From: Microbispora sp. H11081
Lineage (GTDB): Bacteria; Actinomycetota; Actinomycetes; Streptosporangiales; Streptosporangiaceae
NCBI RefSeq assembly: GCF_012999535.1
Contig: NZ_JABBWV010000012.1
Coordinates: 62,001 to 126,000 of the forward strand
Length of the DNA: 64,000 nucleotides
Direction: 5' to 3'
Below are positions 50,343 through 58,693 of this stretch, piece after piece. Below the pieces are notes generated by a model. That model saw nothing but the letters and a program-made list of their open reading frames with translations. It was not told where the DNA came from and searched no databases. Both the position numbers and the translations under genes were made by a program. Each line of letters begins with the position of its first letter. Position 1 is the stretch's first letter.

Positions 50343-51176
50343 TCAGCTCCCGGCGTGGCCGGTGAGCCGGGCGTAGGCGGCGGGTGGCATCCCCACCGCG
50401 CCGGTGAAGTCACGGGTCAGGTGGGCCTGGTCGGTGTAGCCGAGTTCGGCGGCCAGCGTGGCGAGGTCGAGGCCCCGGTGGATCCGCTCCGCCGCCTCGT
50501 GCAGCCGGAACCGGCGGATCACCCACTTGGGGCCGACGCCGACATAGTCGCGGAACAGCCGCTGCAGCGAACGCACCGACAGCCCCGACCTGGCGGCCAG
50601 CTCGTCGACCCTGGTCACGGACATGTCGTTCTCGACCAGCGCCACCAGCGCCGCCGCCTCGTGCACCAGCGGATCCTCGGCGGGTCCCAGACCCAGCAGG
50701 AACGTCTCGACGAGCGCGATGGCGGCCCGGGAGTCGGGCTCGGCCAGGACCTGTTCGACCAGGGCAGCCCCGGCCGCCCCGAACATCTCGCCGACCTCCA
50801 CGAAGCGGTCGGACAGGTCGGACACCGGGCCGCCGAGGAACGGCCGGAACCCGCCCGGCCGGAAGCGGGTGCCGAGCACGCGGCCGCTGCCCCGCATGGT
50901 GTAGGAGAAGCCACCTTTGATCACCCCCGCGATCCGGTGGAAATCCTCGGTGATCGTCATGTTCACGCTGGGGTGCGAGATGATGCGCTGCTCGTACGGC
51001 TCGGCGAGATCCGTCCACGTGACGACCCAGAAGTGCTCCACGTACGCCGCGAGCGCGGGCGACGGCGCGTGCCGGACGAAGTCGAAGGCGTCGAGCGCCG
51101 CGTACGGGTTCACCCATCCGCGCTGTCGCGTTTCTACAAGCCGCGCCTCGGGGGCGGGCGGCACGATGGCTGCCAT
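50343..51176 (-). CDS. AraC-family regulator with DUF6597-like N-terminal domain
   Basis: 277 residues. The N-terminal sensing domain (about 25-160: FVRHAPSPALAAYVEHFWVV; SHPSVNMTIT) is the type found in AraC proteins annotated as DUF6597. The C-terminal double helix-turn-helix (about 180-275) reads VDELAARSGLSVRSLQRLF and LATLAAELGYTDQAHLTRDF. The start is uncertain: the ATG at 51176 gives a normal length but overlaps the first bases of the divergent gene, and no ribosome site is visible. It probably controls the divergent DinB-like gene. Confidence 0.85.
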   Translation of the reverse strand: MAAIVPPAPEARLVETRQRGWVNPYAALDAFDFVRHAPSPALAAYVEHFWVVTWTDLAEPYEQRIISHPSVNMTITEDFHRIAGVIKGGFSYTMRGSGRVLGTRFRPGGFRPFLGGPVSDLSDRFVEVGEMFGAAGAALVEQVLAEPDSRAAIALVETFLLGLGPAEDPLVHEAAALVALVENDMSVTRVDELAARSGLSVRSLQRLFRDYVGVGPKWVIRRFRLHEAAERIHRGLDLATLAAELGYTDQAHLTRDFTGAVGMPPAAYARLTGHAGS

Positions 51177-51732
51177 GCGAGAGATGATGCCTTTGATGAC
51201 GCGCGCCACCGAACGGACCGCGGGATTGGTGCGCGCGGTGCGGCAGGAGCAACTCGGGCTCCCGACGCCCTGCGAGAAGTTCGACGTCAAGGATCTGATC
51301 AACCACCTCGAGTGGGTGGCGGAGCTGTTCGAGTCGCTGGCCGGCAAGGGGCCGCGCGTCGAGCAGGGACCCTACGCGGGCGACTTCCCGGAGCGGGCGG
51401 AGCGCGCGCTGGCCGCCTGGTCGCGGCCCGAGGCGTGGGAGGGGACCAGCCCCGCCATGGGCATGCCGATGACCACGCTGGCCCACATGTACCTCGTCGA
51501 CATGGTCGTGCACGGCTGGGACCTGGCCAGGGCCACCGGCCAGGAGTACGAGCCGGATCCGGAGGCCGTCACGCGGGCGCTGGGCTTCACCGAGAACATG
51601 GTGGAGATGGGCAGGCGGCGCGGCGCCTTCGGGCCACCGGTGGCGGTCCCCGACGACGCCGCTCCGCTCGACCGCCTGCTCGGCGTCATCGGCCGGGATC
51701 CCGCCTGGACGGTGACCCAACCTGGACGGTGA
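51175..51732 (+). CDS. TIGR03086-like / mycothiol-dependent maleylpyruvate isomerase-type protein
   Basis: 185 residues. RATERTAGLVRAVRQEQLGL, PTPCEKFDVKDLINHLEWV and the metal-site His in DMVVHGWDLARATG are typical of the DinB-like TIGR03086 family, whose better-known relatives use mycothiol. The ATG at 51175 is one of several closely spaced starts (51166, 51184, 51187); all lie at or across the start of the divergent AraC gene. The last codons lie in a 17-bp tandem repeat that also contains the stop. Confidence 0.82.
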   Translation: MREMMPLMTRATERTAGLVRAVRQEQLGLPTPCEKFDVKDLINHLEWVAELFESLAGKGPRVEQGPYAGDFPERAERALAAWSRPEAWEGTSPAMGMPMTTLAHMYLVDMVVHGWDLARATGQEYEPDPEAVTRALGFTENMVEMGRRRGAFGPPVAVPDDAAPLDRLLGVIGRDPAWTVTQPGR

Positions 51733-51751
51733 CCCTGCCTGGACGGTGACC
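51704..51751. repeat. 17-bp periodic repeat, three copies, spanning a stop codon
   Basis: CCTGGACGGTGACC at 51704, 51721 and 51738. The TGA that ends the TIGR03086-like gene is in the second copy. Confidence 0.8.
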
Positions 51752-51826
51752 GGCTCCGGTGCTTTCGCCTGCCGGTGGCGTGCGCCATCGCCCGGATCTC
51801 CCGCCGGAGGCTGAGCCGGGCCTGGC

Positions 51827-52768
51827 TCAACCGGCCCAGGCGGCGAACGTCCTGCCTCCGTCGTGACCGCGCATGCGGGCCAGCGCCTCGCGCTCCAGCC
51901 GGCCCATCCACTGGTGCGGCACCCCCACGGTCTCGGCGGTCTGCCGCCGGGTCTGCTCCGCCGTGCCGTCGAGGCCGAACCGCAGCCGTACGATCAGCGC
52001 CTGGCGCGGCGCGAGCGCGGCCGTGGCCGAGCGGAGCGCGTCGGTCAGGGCGGCCTGTTCCAGCGCCTCCTCGGGACGGGCCCATGTCGCGTGCTCCACC
52101 GGTTCGTTCTGGGGGCACGGATCGGGGGAGGCCGGCCCGTCGGCCCCCCTGGCGTCGAGGGCGACGCAGTCGCGCGCCAGCAGCCGCCAGGCGAGGACGC
52201 GCTCGACCGGTTTGCCCAGCTCCTCGGCCAGATCTTCCGCGGAGGGCGCCTGACCCGTCTCGGCCACGAGCTTCTCCTCGGCCCGCGTCAGCCGGTGCAA
52301 CTCGTCCCTGACGTGCCCGGGAATGCGGATGAGCCCGCTCGTCTCCTGCCCCTTCTGAATCTCCTTGCGGATCCACCAGGCGGCGCAGGTGGAGAAGCGG
52401 AACCCCCGGCGGTGGTCGAACCGGTCCACCGCCTCGATGAGGCCGAGGTTGCCGTCCTGGACGATGTCGGGAAGCGACGCGCCCCGGTGGAGGTACCGCT
52501 TCGCCATCGACACGACCAGGCGGAGGTTGGCGCGGATCAGATGGTCGCGGGCCCGCAGGCCGTCGGCGGCCAGGATCTCCAGCTCGGCCGCGTCCGGCCT
52601 GCCGGGGTCCTCGTCGAGCAGATGGCGGGCGTACAGACCGGCCTCGATGCGCCGGGCCAGCTCGACCTCCTCGCGCGCGGTCAGCAGCGGGGTCCTGCCA
52701 ATGCGAGACAGGTACGCGTCCAGCGGGCCTGGCCCGAACGCTCTTGCGATGTGTCCACGCTCGTCCAT
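51827..52768 (-). CDS. RNA polymerase sigma-70 factor, HrdB/SigB-like group 2
   Basis: 313 residues. Region 1.2 (GPLDAYLSRIGRTPLLTAREEVELARR), region 2 (HLIRANLRLVVSMAKRYLHRG, DIVQDGNLGLIEAVDRFDHR, FSTCAAWWIRKEIQK; each quoted in part), region 3 and region 4 (VRLRFGLDGTAEQTRRQTAE) are all present. Region 4 is less regular than in the primary factor. The ATG at 52768 has GGAGG 7 nt upstream. It faces away from Hsp20, and two DevR-like boxes lie in the shared 289-nt gap, which fits a stress role. Confidence 0.9.
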   Translation of the reverse strand: MDERGHIARAFGPGPLDAYLSRIGRTPLLTAREEVELARRIEAGLYARHLLDEDPGRPDAAELEILAADGLRARDHLIRANLRLVVSMAKRYLHRGASLPDIVQDGNLGLIEAVDRFDHRRGFRFSTCAAWWIRKEIQKGQETSGLIRIPGHVRDELHRLTRAEEKLVAETGQAPSAEDLAEELGKPVERVLAWRLLARDCVALDARGADGPASPDPCPQNEPVEHATWARPEEALEQAALTDALRSATAALAPRQALIVRLRFGLDGTAEQTRRQTAETVGVPHQWMGRLEREALARMRGHDGGRTFAAWAG

Positions 52769-52936
52769 CGTCATCCCTCCGGCCGCCGTACGCCCGGGTG
52801 GTTCGCGGCACCTCCACGGTGACGCGGCGGCGGACGCGGCGAACGCGGCGATGGACCCCGATCGGTGTGACACAGGTCCCCGGTCGTCGCGCGGCGGCCG
52901 GACGGCGGTAAGCGTCGCCGAACGTCCCCGCCGGAA

Positions 52937-52950
52937 GGGACCGACGGCCC
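52937..52950. promoter_or_regulatory. DevR/OsdR-like box (GGGACCGACGGCCC)
   Basis: Upstream box of two before Hsp20, at 108-121 nt from the ATG. Matches GGGAC-N3-CGGCCC. Confidence 0.55.
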
Positions 52951-52982
52951 CCGGGCGGCGGGTGATCAGAGGTCCTCCGGAC

Positions 52983-52996
52983 GGGACGTCCGGCCC
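52983..52996. promoter_or_regulatory. DevR/OsdR-like box (GGGACGTCCGGCCC)
   Basis: Second box before Hsp20, 62-75 nt from the ATG. The two boxes are 46 bp apart start to start, close to four helix turns. Confidence 0.55.
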
Positions 52997-53057
52997 TGCC
53001 GGACAGCAGGCGCCGGGTGTGTGCTTGAGGAGTCGTCATCGAGACAAGGAGGTCACG

Positions 53058-53480
53058 ATGAACCTTACGGAGCGCGGCCAGGGCCGGTTCCCCTTCCCGG
53101 AACTGCTGGAACTGCTGGAGAGCCCGGTCTACGGGTTCCGGCCGTTCGGCCAGATCATCAGAGTGGAGGACCGCGTCGCGGACGGGCACTACACGCTGCG
53201 GGCCGAGCTGCCCGGCATCGACCCCGACAAGGACCTCGAAGTCACTGTCGGCCACGGGATGCTCCACATCCGGGCCGAGAAGACCAAGGAGACCACGGAC
53301 ACCACCGAGCCGCGCCGCACCGAGATCGCCTACGGCGCGTTCTCCCGCACCATCACGCTTCCCCCGACGGCCAAGGCCGAGGACGTGACGGCCGTCTACC
53401 GTGACGGCATCCTGGAGATCACGGTCGGTCTCAAGGAGGAGGCCAAGACCGCGGACCGCAGGATTCTCGTCCAGCACTGA
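53058..53480 (+). CDS. Hsp20/alpha-crystallin small heat-shock protein
   Basis: 140 residues. The crystallin domain runs from about residue 35 to 130: HYTLRAELPGIDPDKDLEV, IRAEKTKETTDTTEPRRTEI, YGAFSRTITLPPTAKAEDV and YRDGILEITVGL. The C-terminal IxI anchor appears as RRILVQH (ILV). It prevents aggregation of unfolded protein. ATG with AGGAGG 7 nt upstream. Two DevR-like boxes precede it and a strong hairpin follows, so it is a single-gene unit of the dormancy type. Confidence 0.93.
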   Translation: MNLTERGQGRFPFPELLELLESPVYGFRPFGQIIRVEDRVADGHYTLRAELPGIDPDKDLEVTVGHGMLHIRAEKTKETTDTTEPRRTEIAYGAFSRTITLPPTAKAEDVTAVYRDGILEITVGLKEEAKTADRRILVQH

Positions 53481-53527
53481 CCCCGCGGGACGGCGCGTCG
53501 CGACGCCGGCGGGAATCGCAGCAAACG

Positions 53528-53558
53528 GGGCAGGGAGCCGGCCGGCTCCCCGCCCTTT
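53528..53558 (+). terminator. Terminator of Hsp20
   Basis: An 18-nt perfect G-C palindrome extended by further pairs after one mismatch, then TTT, 47 nt after the Hsp20 stop. The following stretch to 53785 (about 230 nt) holds no gene I can support. Confidence 0.75.
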
Positions 53559-53784
53559 CCGGCGCGAATGGCGCGGGGGCTGCCGTCGTCACGGAGCGAT
53601 ACACGGATCTCCTCGGGGGTCCGCCCGTGCCCCGGTTCGTGGCGTTGCGCCGTCATGGTGAACTCGTCTCCCGGCTCGGCCAGGGGATACAGAGGGCGCC
53701 GGTCAGGGAGGCCGATGATCGGGCGTCGAGGGTCGCCGGCCTGAGCGTGTCCTTCCGGGCGTTCCCATGCCCTCTCGTGATCGC

Positions 53785-54024
53785 TCAGTTGCCGGTGTTC
53801 CGCCGTACGTGCTCGGTGATCTCGGCGTGCGCCGCGTCGCAGACGCCGTACAACGCCACCCGGACGCCGTTCGCGCGCACTTCCTCGAGTCGCATTGACC
53901 GGGTGATCTGATGAGCCCCGCCGTGCCAGCTGCACATGCCGCGACGAGGGGCCGAGCCGGCTTTGTGCCGCTCGGGGCGGTACTCCTCGTCGGAGACGAT
54001 TCGAATCACGGTCGGCATCGCCAT
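53785..54024 (-). CDS. Small conserved-looking protein of unknown function
   Basis: 79 residues. PTVIRIVSDEEYRPERHKAG and the Cys/His-bearing RRGMCSWHGGAHQ segment look like a folded or metal-binding peptide; a second Cys follows in LYGVCDAAHAE. ATG at 54024 with GAAAGGG 8 nt upstream. No family recognised. Neighbouring stress genes on the other strand give no firm hint. The 185 nt between its start and 54210 contain nothing I can support. Confidence 0.55.
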   Translation of the reverse strand: MAMPTVIRIVSDEEYRPERHKAGSAPRRGMCSWHGGAHQITRSMRLEEVRANGVRVALYGVCDAAHAEITEHVRRNTGN

Positions 54025-54209
54025 CGGCTCGACCCTTTCGCAAAGAATGCCCGGTCGGTACGTCGCCGACGATTCACGAGCCGCTGTCCGGCGTCAACCA
54101 CGCCGTCCCCTGCCTGCGGCAGTCGGTCGACCGGTGCGACCGGGTTCGGCTGTGGGATGCGGCGGACCAAGGAGCCGCAGTGGACGGGCTGCGCCGCCCG
54201 CAATGACGA

Positions 54210-54587
54210 TCATGACGAGGCCGGTGTCGCTGTGCCCGAGGTCAGCGCCGCCTGCACGATGCGGATGGCCTCGCCCGTGTCGATGCCGACGCTGGCGATC
54301 ACGGCCGCGTAGTCGGCGGCCGCCTGGCGGGCTCGCTCCAGGCCGTCCTCGCCGGCGGCCGACACGAACGAACCCGCCCGCCCGCGCGTCTCGATCAGCC
54401 CCGCCTCCTCAAGCTCCCGGTACGCCCGGCCGACCGTGTTCACGGCCAGGCCGAGGTTGGCCGCGAGCTGGCGGATCGTCGGCAGGCGGGTGCCCACGGC
54501 CAGCGTGCGGTCCTGAATCTGCCGGGCGAGCTGGGCTCGCAGCTGCTCGAACGGCGGCACCGGTGAGTCCGAGTCGATGACGATCAT
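54210..54587 (-). CDS. YtrA-type GntR regulator
   Basis: 125 residues. A GntR winged helix (about 8-75: PPFEQLRAQLARQIQDRTL, LPTIRQLAANLGLAVNTVGR, AYRELEEAGLIETRGRAGSF) with only a short C-terminal helical tail, as in the YtrA subfamily. The start overlaps the stop of the membrane protein gene (ATGA). YtrA regulators usually repress their own operon and respond to antibiotics or membrane stress. The inverted repeat at 55406-55453 is the likely operator. Confidence 0.9.
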   Translation of the reverse strand: MIVIDSDSPVPPFEQLRAQLARQIQDRTLAVGTRLPTIRQLAANLGLAVNTVGRAYRELEEAGLIETRGRAGSFVSAAGEDGLERARQAAADYAAVIASVGIDTGEAIRIVQAALTSGTATPASS

Positions 54588-55396
54588 CGGATGCTCATCA
54601 CCCGCCGGGCCACCGTCGCGCTCGACGCCGTCCTGAAACGGAGCGCGACGTACGCGACCATGCCCAAGATCACATTGGCGACCACAGCGGCGCTCAACCA
54701 GCCGGGCGCGGTACCGAACAGCAGCACCATGGGCAGCGACCACTGGACGCTTGGCGTGGTGAGGTCGCGCGCGTCCTCGACGCGCATGATGACGTCGGCG
54801 GTCAGCGATTCCTCGTCGTCCGCCACGACCGGGCGCCGCAGCAGGTGCCGCAGTTGCACGGCGGTGATGGCCGTCACGCCGAGCAGGCCGATCAGCAGGA
54901 CGACGGCCAGTTGCCGCACGGTGGGGTCGGCAACGGCCAGGGCGCTCCCGGCCAGCGCCATCGCGCAGGCGAACGTGGCGACCGTGAAGACGGCGTACGG
55001 CAGGCCGAGCACGGCCCGCCAGCTGGGCTGGATCGGATGGGCGGCCCTGCGGGACAGCGTCGCGCCCGCCCGCTGGTCGACGCGTCGCACCCACCAGTCG
55101 AGCAGCGACTGTGCCAGCAGCAGGCCGGCCACCAGCGCGGTCAGGGCCAGCAGCGGCAGCGGGCGATGTGACTCACGGCCGTCGAAGGCAGGAACGGCGG
55201 CGAGCGCGCTCGCGATGATCAGCACGGCCGGAATCGCCGCGGCGGCGAGGCGGGCACGTCCCCGGACCGCGAGCCGGCTGGCCAGCAGTGGGGTCGGGCG
55301 CGCACCGGACAGGTCGTGCCGGGCCAGCCACGCCTCCGCCAGTCGCAGGTCGGACGCACGCGACGCGCTGCCGTCCGGTAACGGCTCATGGGTCAT
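54584..55396 (-). CDS. Membrane protein of unknown function, operon partner of YtrA-type regulator
   Basis: 270 residues with about six hydrophobic segments (ARLAAAAIPAVLIIASALAA; LLALTALVAGLLLAQSLLDW; AVFTVATFACAMALAGSALA; LAVVLLIGLLGVTAITAV; a final pair near VVLLFG and VANVILGMVAYVAL-type sequence). The N-terminal 45 residues are polar, with AEAWLARHDLSGARPTPLL. No family recognised; no ATPase is nearby, unlike most YtrA operons. ATG with AAAGGAGGAG upstream. Confidence 0.75.
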   Translation of the reverse strand: MTHEPLPDGSASRASDLRLAEAWLARHDLSGARPTPLLASRLAVRGRARLAAAAIPAVLIIASALAAVPAFDGRESHRPLPLLALTALVAGLLLAQSLLDWWVRRVDQRAGATLSRRAAHPIQPSWRAVLGLPYAVFTVATFACAMALAGSALAVADPTVRQLAVVLLIGLLGVTAITAVQLRHLLRRPVVADDEESLTADVIMRVEDARDLTTPSVQWSLPMVLLFGTAPGWLSAAVVANVILGMVAYVALRFRTASSATVARRVMSIR

Positions 55397-55405
55397 GGCT
55401 CCTCC

Positions 55406-55453
55406 TTTGTCGCAATGTTTGTATCAATAGCATGAGACATGCATTGCGACAAA
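55406..55453. promoter_or_regulatory. Long inverted repeat, probable GntR operator
   Basis: TTTGTCGCAATG (55406-55417) and CATTGCGACAAA (55442-55453) are perfect 12-bp arms with a 24-nt spacer. The inner arm overlaps the ribosome site region of the membrane protein gene. From 55454 to 55698 no gene can be supported. Confidence 0.7.
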
Positions 55454-55698
55454 GTCAACGCCATGCGGCACTCGCCGGGAGGTGGCCGTTCGGCCCATGC
55501 GGTGAGCGCAGCCGGGCTGTATGAGGATCAGGCGTCGGGGTGCCCGTTCTCCGCCGGCTCTTCGGCGGGCCGGACGGACCCTGGCCGAGTTGCCGGACTC
55601 GTCGAACGCGTGGGATTCATCGGTGATGTGCGCACCTCCCACGCGGAGTGCGGACGATGGCGGCCCGAGCCGGCCGCGGACACGGCGCAGGGTGCGGG

Positions 55699-56787
55699 TC
55701 AGCAGCCGGGGTACTTGTCCGGCGCGAGGCGGCCACCCGTGAAAGCGGTGGTGAAGTCGTCGGCGAGCTCGACGACGGTGTCCCTGCCCTCCAGCCGGGA
55801 CAGCCAGCGCTGGGGGAATGCCGCTTCTCCGTGCAGCGTGCCGAGGATGTTGCCGCAGAGGGAGCCGGTCGAGTCGCTGTCGCCGGAGTGGTTGACCGCG
55901 AGCAGCAGCGCCCGCTCGACGTCGTCGCCGCTCACCAGCGCGCAGTAGACGGCGATCGCCAGCGCCTCCTCCGCCACCCATCCGCCGCCGAGCGACTCCA
56001 CCGTCTCGGGCGAGGGCTCCGCCGTGCCGGTCAGGGCGACCGCCGCCTCGATCGCGGCCGACGTCTCCTCATGCGCGGGTCGCTCGCCCAGCAGGCCGAG
56101 CGCGTCGCGTACGGCCTCCGCGAGCGGCGCGCCCTGGGCCAGGAGGCAGATCAGCGCGGCGAAGGCCCCGGCCGCCAGATACCCGGTGGGGTGCCCGTGC
56201 GTGATCTGCGCACAGCCGGCCGCGAGCGTGAAGGCCTCGCGCGGGTCGCGGGTGGCCAGCCCGAACGGGGCGGATCGCATGACGGTGCCGCAGCCCTTCG
56301 AACCGGGATTGACCGGTCCGGGCATGCCGGGGGCGGCGAGCGGGCCGGGACCGGCGCGAAGCCCCGACATGCAGGCGTTGCCGGGCGCGCGGCGGTGGTA
56401 GAGCCAGTCCTGCTCGCGCAGCCGCCCGGTGCGCACGAGGTCGTCCGCGGGCGGCGGCACGCGATGTTCCTGGGTGTCCAGCCAGCGCAGGTAGGCGTGG
56501 CGGACCACCTGCACCTCGCCGCCGCCGATGCCCCTCTCACTGGTGCGTACGCGGGCGCGGATCAGCCCTTCGACGGTGAACAGCGTCATCTGGGTGTCGT
56601 CGGTGATGAGGCCGGTCGCGCCGCGCCAGTCGGGCGCGAGGTCGGTCAGCCCCGCTTCACCGTGGTCGCGGCGGATGACGGTGATCGAGTCGAACTCGAC
56701 GGGGGCGCCGAGGGCGTCGCCGATCGCCCCGCCCAGCAGACAGCCGCGTACCCGTGCACCGAACGGAACATCTTTCACGTTGTGCAC
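55699..56787 (-). CDS. ADP-ribosylglycohydrolase family protein
   Basis: 362 residues. GCLLGGAIGDALGAPVEFD, LITDDTQMTLFTVEGL (metal ligands TDDT), GSKGCGTVMRSAPFGLA and VNHSGDSDSTGSLCGNILG (the DSDST-type metal site) define a DraG/ARH-type hydrolase that removes ADP-ribose from proteins or cleaves related compounds. GTG start at 56787; a second GTG three codons on is possible. No transferase partner is seen nearby. Confidence 0.92.
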   Translation of the reverse strand: MHNVKDVPFGARVRGCLLGGAIGDALGAPVEFDSITVIRRDHGEAGLTDLAPDWRGATGLITDDTQMTLFTVEGLIRARVRTSERGIGGGEVQVVRHAYLRWLDTQEHRVPPPADDLVRTGRLREQDWLYHRRAPGNACMSGLRAGPGPLAAPGMPGPVNPGSKGCGTVMRSAPFGLATRDPREAFTLAAGCAQITHGHPTGYLAAGAFAALICLLAQGAPLAEAVRDALGLLGERPAHEETSAAIEAAVALTGTAEPSPETVESLGGGWVAEEALAIAVYCALVSGDDVERALLLAVNHSGDSDSTGSLCGNILGTLHGEAAFPQRWLSRLEGRDTVVELADDFTTAFTGGRLAPDKYPGC

Positions 56788-56952
56788 CGTAGCGGGCTGA
56801 GTTGGTCGGAAGCCGGTCTTCTCGTGAGATCGCCGATCGGGCGTGACCTCGCTGGACAGGCGTCGCAGCCGCGACCGGCCCCGCCGACGCCATGACGTCG
56901 TCCCCGACGACCGCGCCCTGCCGGGTGCGCAGGCGCGTAGTCAGGCATCGCC

Positions 56953-57246
56953 GCCGGCCGTAAGCCCGCGAGTTGCGGTAAGTCCGGCGTCGGTGGTCTT
57001 GCGGAGGAAGTCGGCGATCAGCTTGAGCTGTACCCGCGGGGAAGCCGGGAGATACGCCACGGCATGCTCGACGCCGGCCTGCCCGACGAGGTGCCCGACC
57101 GGCTGCTCGGCTCGCTGGCCGACTACGACCGCGAAGCCGGACCGACCACCGACACCGTACGGCGGTTGCTGGGTCGCCCGGCGGGGACGTACGCCACCTG
57201 GGCGATCGACCACCGCGGCGCCTTCGCCGCAGGAGGACAACGATGA
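56953..57246 (+). pseudogene. 3' remnant of an NmrA-like NAD(P)-binding protein
   Basis: The frame before 57246 reads GMLDAGLPDEVPDRLLGSL, then TTDTVRRLLGRPAGTYATWA, which matches my recollection of the C-terminal end of NmrA-type oxidoreductases. No nucleotide-binding part is found upstream. An ATG at 57064 could still give 60 residues, and its stop overlaps the next gene (ATGA). The rest of 56788-57063 holds no intact gene. Confidence 0.45.
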
Positions 57247-57911
57247 GATTCACGATCGTGGCCGCCACCGGCGGAATCGGACGGCACCTGGTCGAGCAGG
57301 CGGTGGCCGGCGGGCATGAGGTGACGGCTGTGGCCCGCCGCCCACGTGAACTGCCGGACGGTGTCCGGGCTGTCGCCGTCGACCTCGCCCGGCCGGACAT
57401 GCCTGCCCTAGCCTCGGCGGTACGCGGAGCCGACGCCGTACTGTCCGCGCTCGGCCCGCGAAACCCCCGCGGGGACGCAGGCATCACCTCGGGTGGCACC
57501 CGCGCGATCGTCACGGCGATGCAGGCCGAGCACGTGCGGCGGATCATCATCGTCAGCGCCGCACCCGTCGGACCGGTGGCGGTGCCCGGCCGGCCGAAGC
57601 CGCCCAGGCACGACCCCGGTGACGGCATCCTCATGCGGTACGTGGGTGCTCCGCTGACTCGGATGATCTTCGGTCGGCACTACGCCGACCTCGCCATGAC
57701 CGAGCAGATCCTGCGCGACAGCGGTCTGGAGTGGACGGTGTCGCGCCCGCCCAAGCTCACCGACAAGCCGTTGACCGGCAGGTATCGGACCGCGTTGAAC
57801 CGCAACATCCGGGGCGGCTTCTCCGTGCCGCGCGCCGACGTCGCCCACCACATGCTCGCCATGGTGAACCAGCCGGAGACGATCGGGCAGATCGTAGGAA
57901 TCGCGACCTGA
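57243..57911 (+). CDS. NAD(P)H-binding SDR-like oxidoreductase (BLVRB type)
   Basis: 222 residues. IVAATGGIGRHLVEQAVAGG is the cofactor loop; ADAVLSALGPRNP, RRIIIVSAAPVG and DSGLEWTVSRPPKLTDKPLT are typical of the NAD(P)H-binding family related to biliverdin reductase B and YwnB. Small-molecule reductase activity is likely, but the substrate is unknown. The start is coupled to an NmrA-like remnant. Confidence 0.88.
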   Translation: MRFTIVAATGGIGRHLVEQAVAGGHEVTAVARRPRELPDGVRAVAVDLARPDMPALASAVRGADAVLSALGPRNPRGDAGITSGGTRAIVTAMQAEHVRRIIIVSAAPVGPVAVPGRPKPPRHDPGDGILMRYVGAPLTRMIFGRHYADLAMTEQILRDSGLEWTVSRPPKLTDKPLTGRYRTALNRNIRGGFSVPRADVAHHMLAMVNQPETIGQIVGIAT

Positions 57912-57943
57912 TCCGCGAAACGGCCGATAATGCCGTGGGAGCG

Positions 57944-57960
57944 GCCGGAGCGCCTCCGGC
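57944..57960 (+). terminator. Short hairpin after the NAD(P)H-binding gene
   Basis: GCCGGAG-CGC-CTCCGGC, 7-bp perfect arms, 33 nt after the stop. Up to 58110 nothing further can be supported. Confidence 0.55.
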
Positions 57961-58109
57961 GGGGGTGCTCCTGCTCCGGGGTGATCGCTAAGCCTGCTCA
58001 CTATGGCCAGCCGTAGCTGGCTGAGGTAGGAGCCTGATCACCAGGGGGTGTCTTGTCGCATATCGCCAGGCTTCCCCTACCAAGTACCGGCTCTCAGTAG
58101 CGTGGCGTC

Positions 58110-58505
58110 GTGAACGAACACGCCTCCGCGGCGCGGCAGGTTCACTGGCCAGAGCAACGTGAAGACGTTCTGAACGCGTTACGAGCCCTCGGCGACCGCG
58201 ACTATCAAGAGCAACACTGGCGATCAGGACAGGGGTGGCCAGACCTTATCGCCGCCGTTCACTGGCTGATCGACGACACTTTCATCGACCAAGCCGGCGT
58301 ACGAGCACTGATCCCGCAACTCTTCCGGGATGAGCAAGAAGCCGACCGCGTGCAACTCGTGGTTGACGCCCTCCTTCGCGTTCTCGATGACCTTGGACCC
58401 ACCGCCCCAGACCCCGCCTACCTCGACCATCCCACATGGATCAGCGTCCTGCACGCGGCCAATGCCGCCCTCCAGGTTCTGTCGCCGGGCAAGGAGAACT
58501 CGTAA
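58110..58505 (+). CDS. SCO4402-family-like hypothetical protein
   Basis: 131 residues. VHWPEQREDVLNALRALGDR, WPDLIAAVHWLIDDTFID and a helical C-terminus resemble the small SCO4402-type family of actinomycete proteins with no known function, sometimes linked to toxin-immunity style regions. GTG start without a good ribosome site. G+C is visibly lower than in the flanks, so the 58-60 kb stretch may have been acquired. Confidence 0.65.
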   Translation: MNEHASAARQVHWPEQREDVLNALRALGDRDYQEQHWRSGQGWPDLIAAVHWLIDDTFIDQAGVRALIPQLFRDEQEADRVQLVVDALLRVLDDLGPTAPDPAYLDHPTWISVLHAANAALQVLSPGKENS

Positions 58506-58693
58506 CGGCCTCCCCGAACGCACCCAAGGCAACGATGAGGTATCTCCCCGCCAGACCTCTTGCACATAGGAGCGTCAGTCCGGCGCGGCTGTGCGGGTCC
58601 GTTCCAAAGTCACCCCAGCGTGTCTGGCGAGGTTGGCGATCTCCTCATCGCCCTACGACGCGTGATCCATGCAATCCCCAAGCTGACAGCGCA

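Noticed and set aside
53396-54043. Minus-strand 215-residue frame downstream of and overlapping Hsp20
   Set aside because: Overlaps the end of Hsp20 and its terminator; a short EEIRVSLRDDGSPRAIR stretch hints at a decayed small domain but is too weak.
55424-55981. 185-residue minus-strand frame over the ADP-ribosylglycohydrolase 3' end
   Set aside because: Low-complexity shadow overlapping a well-supported gene.
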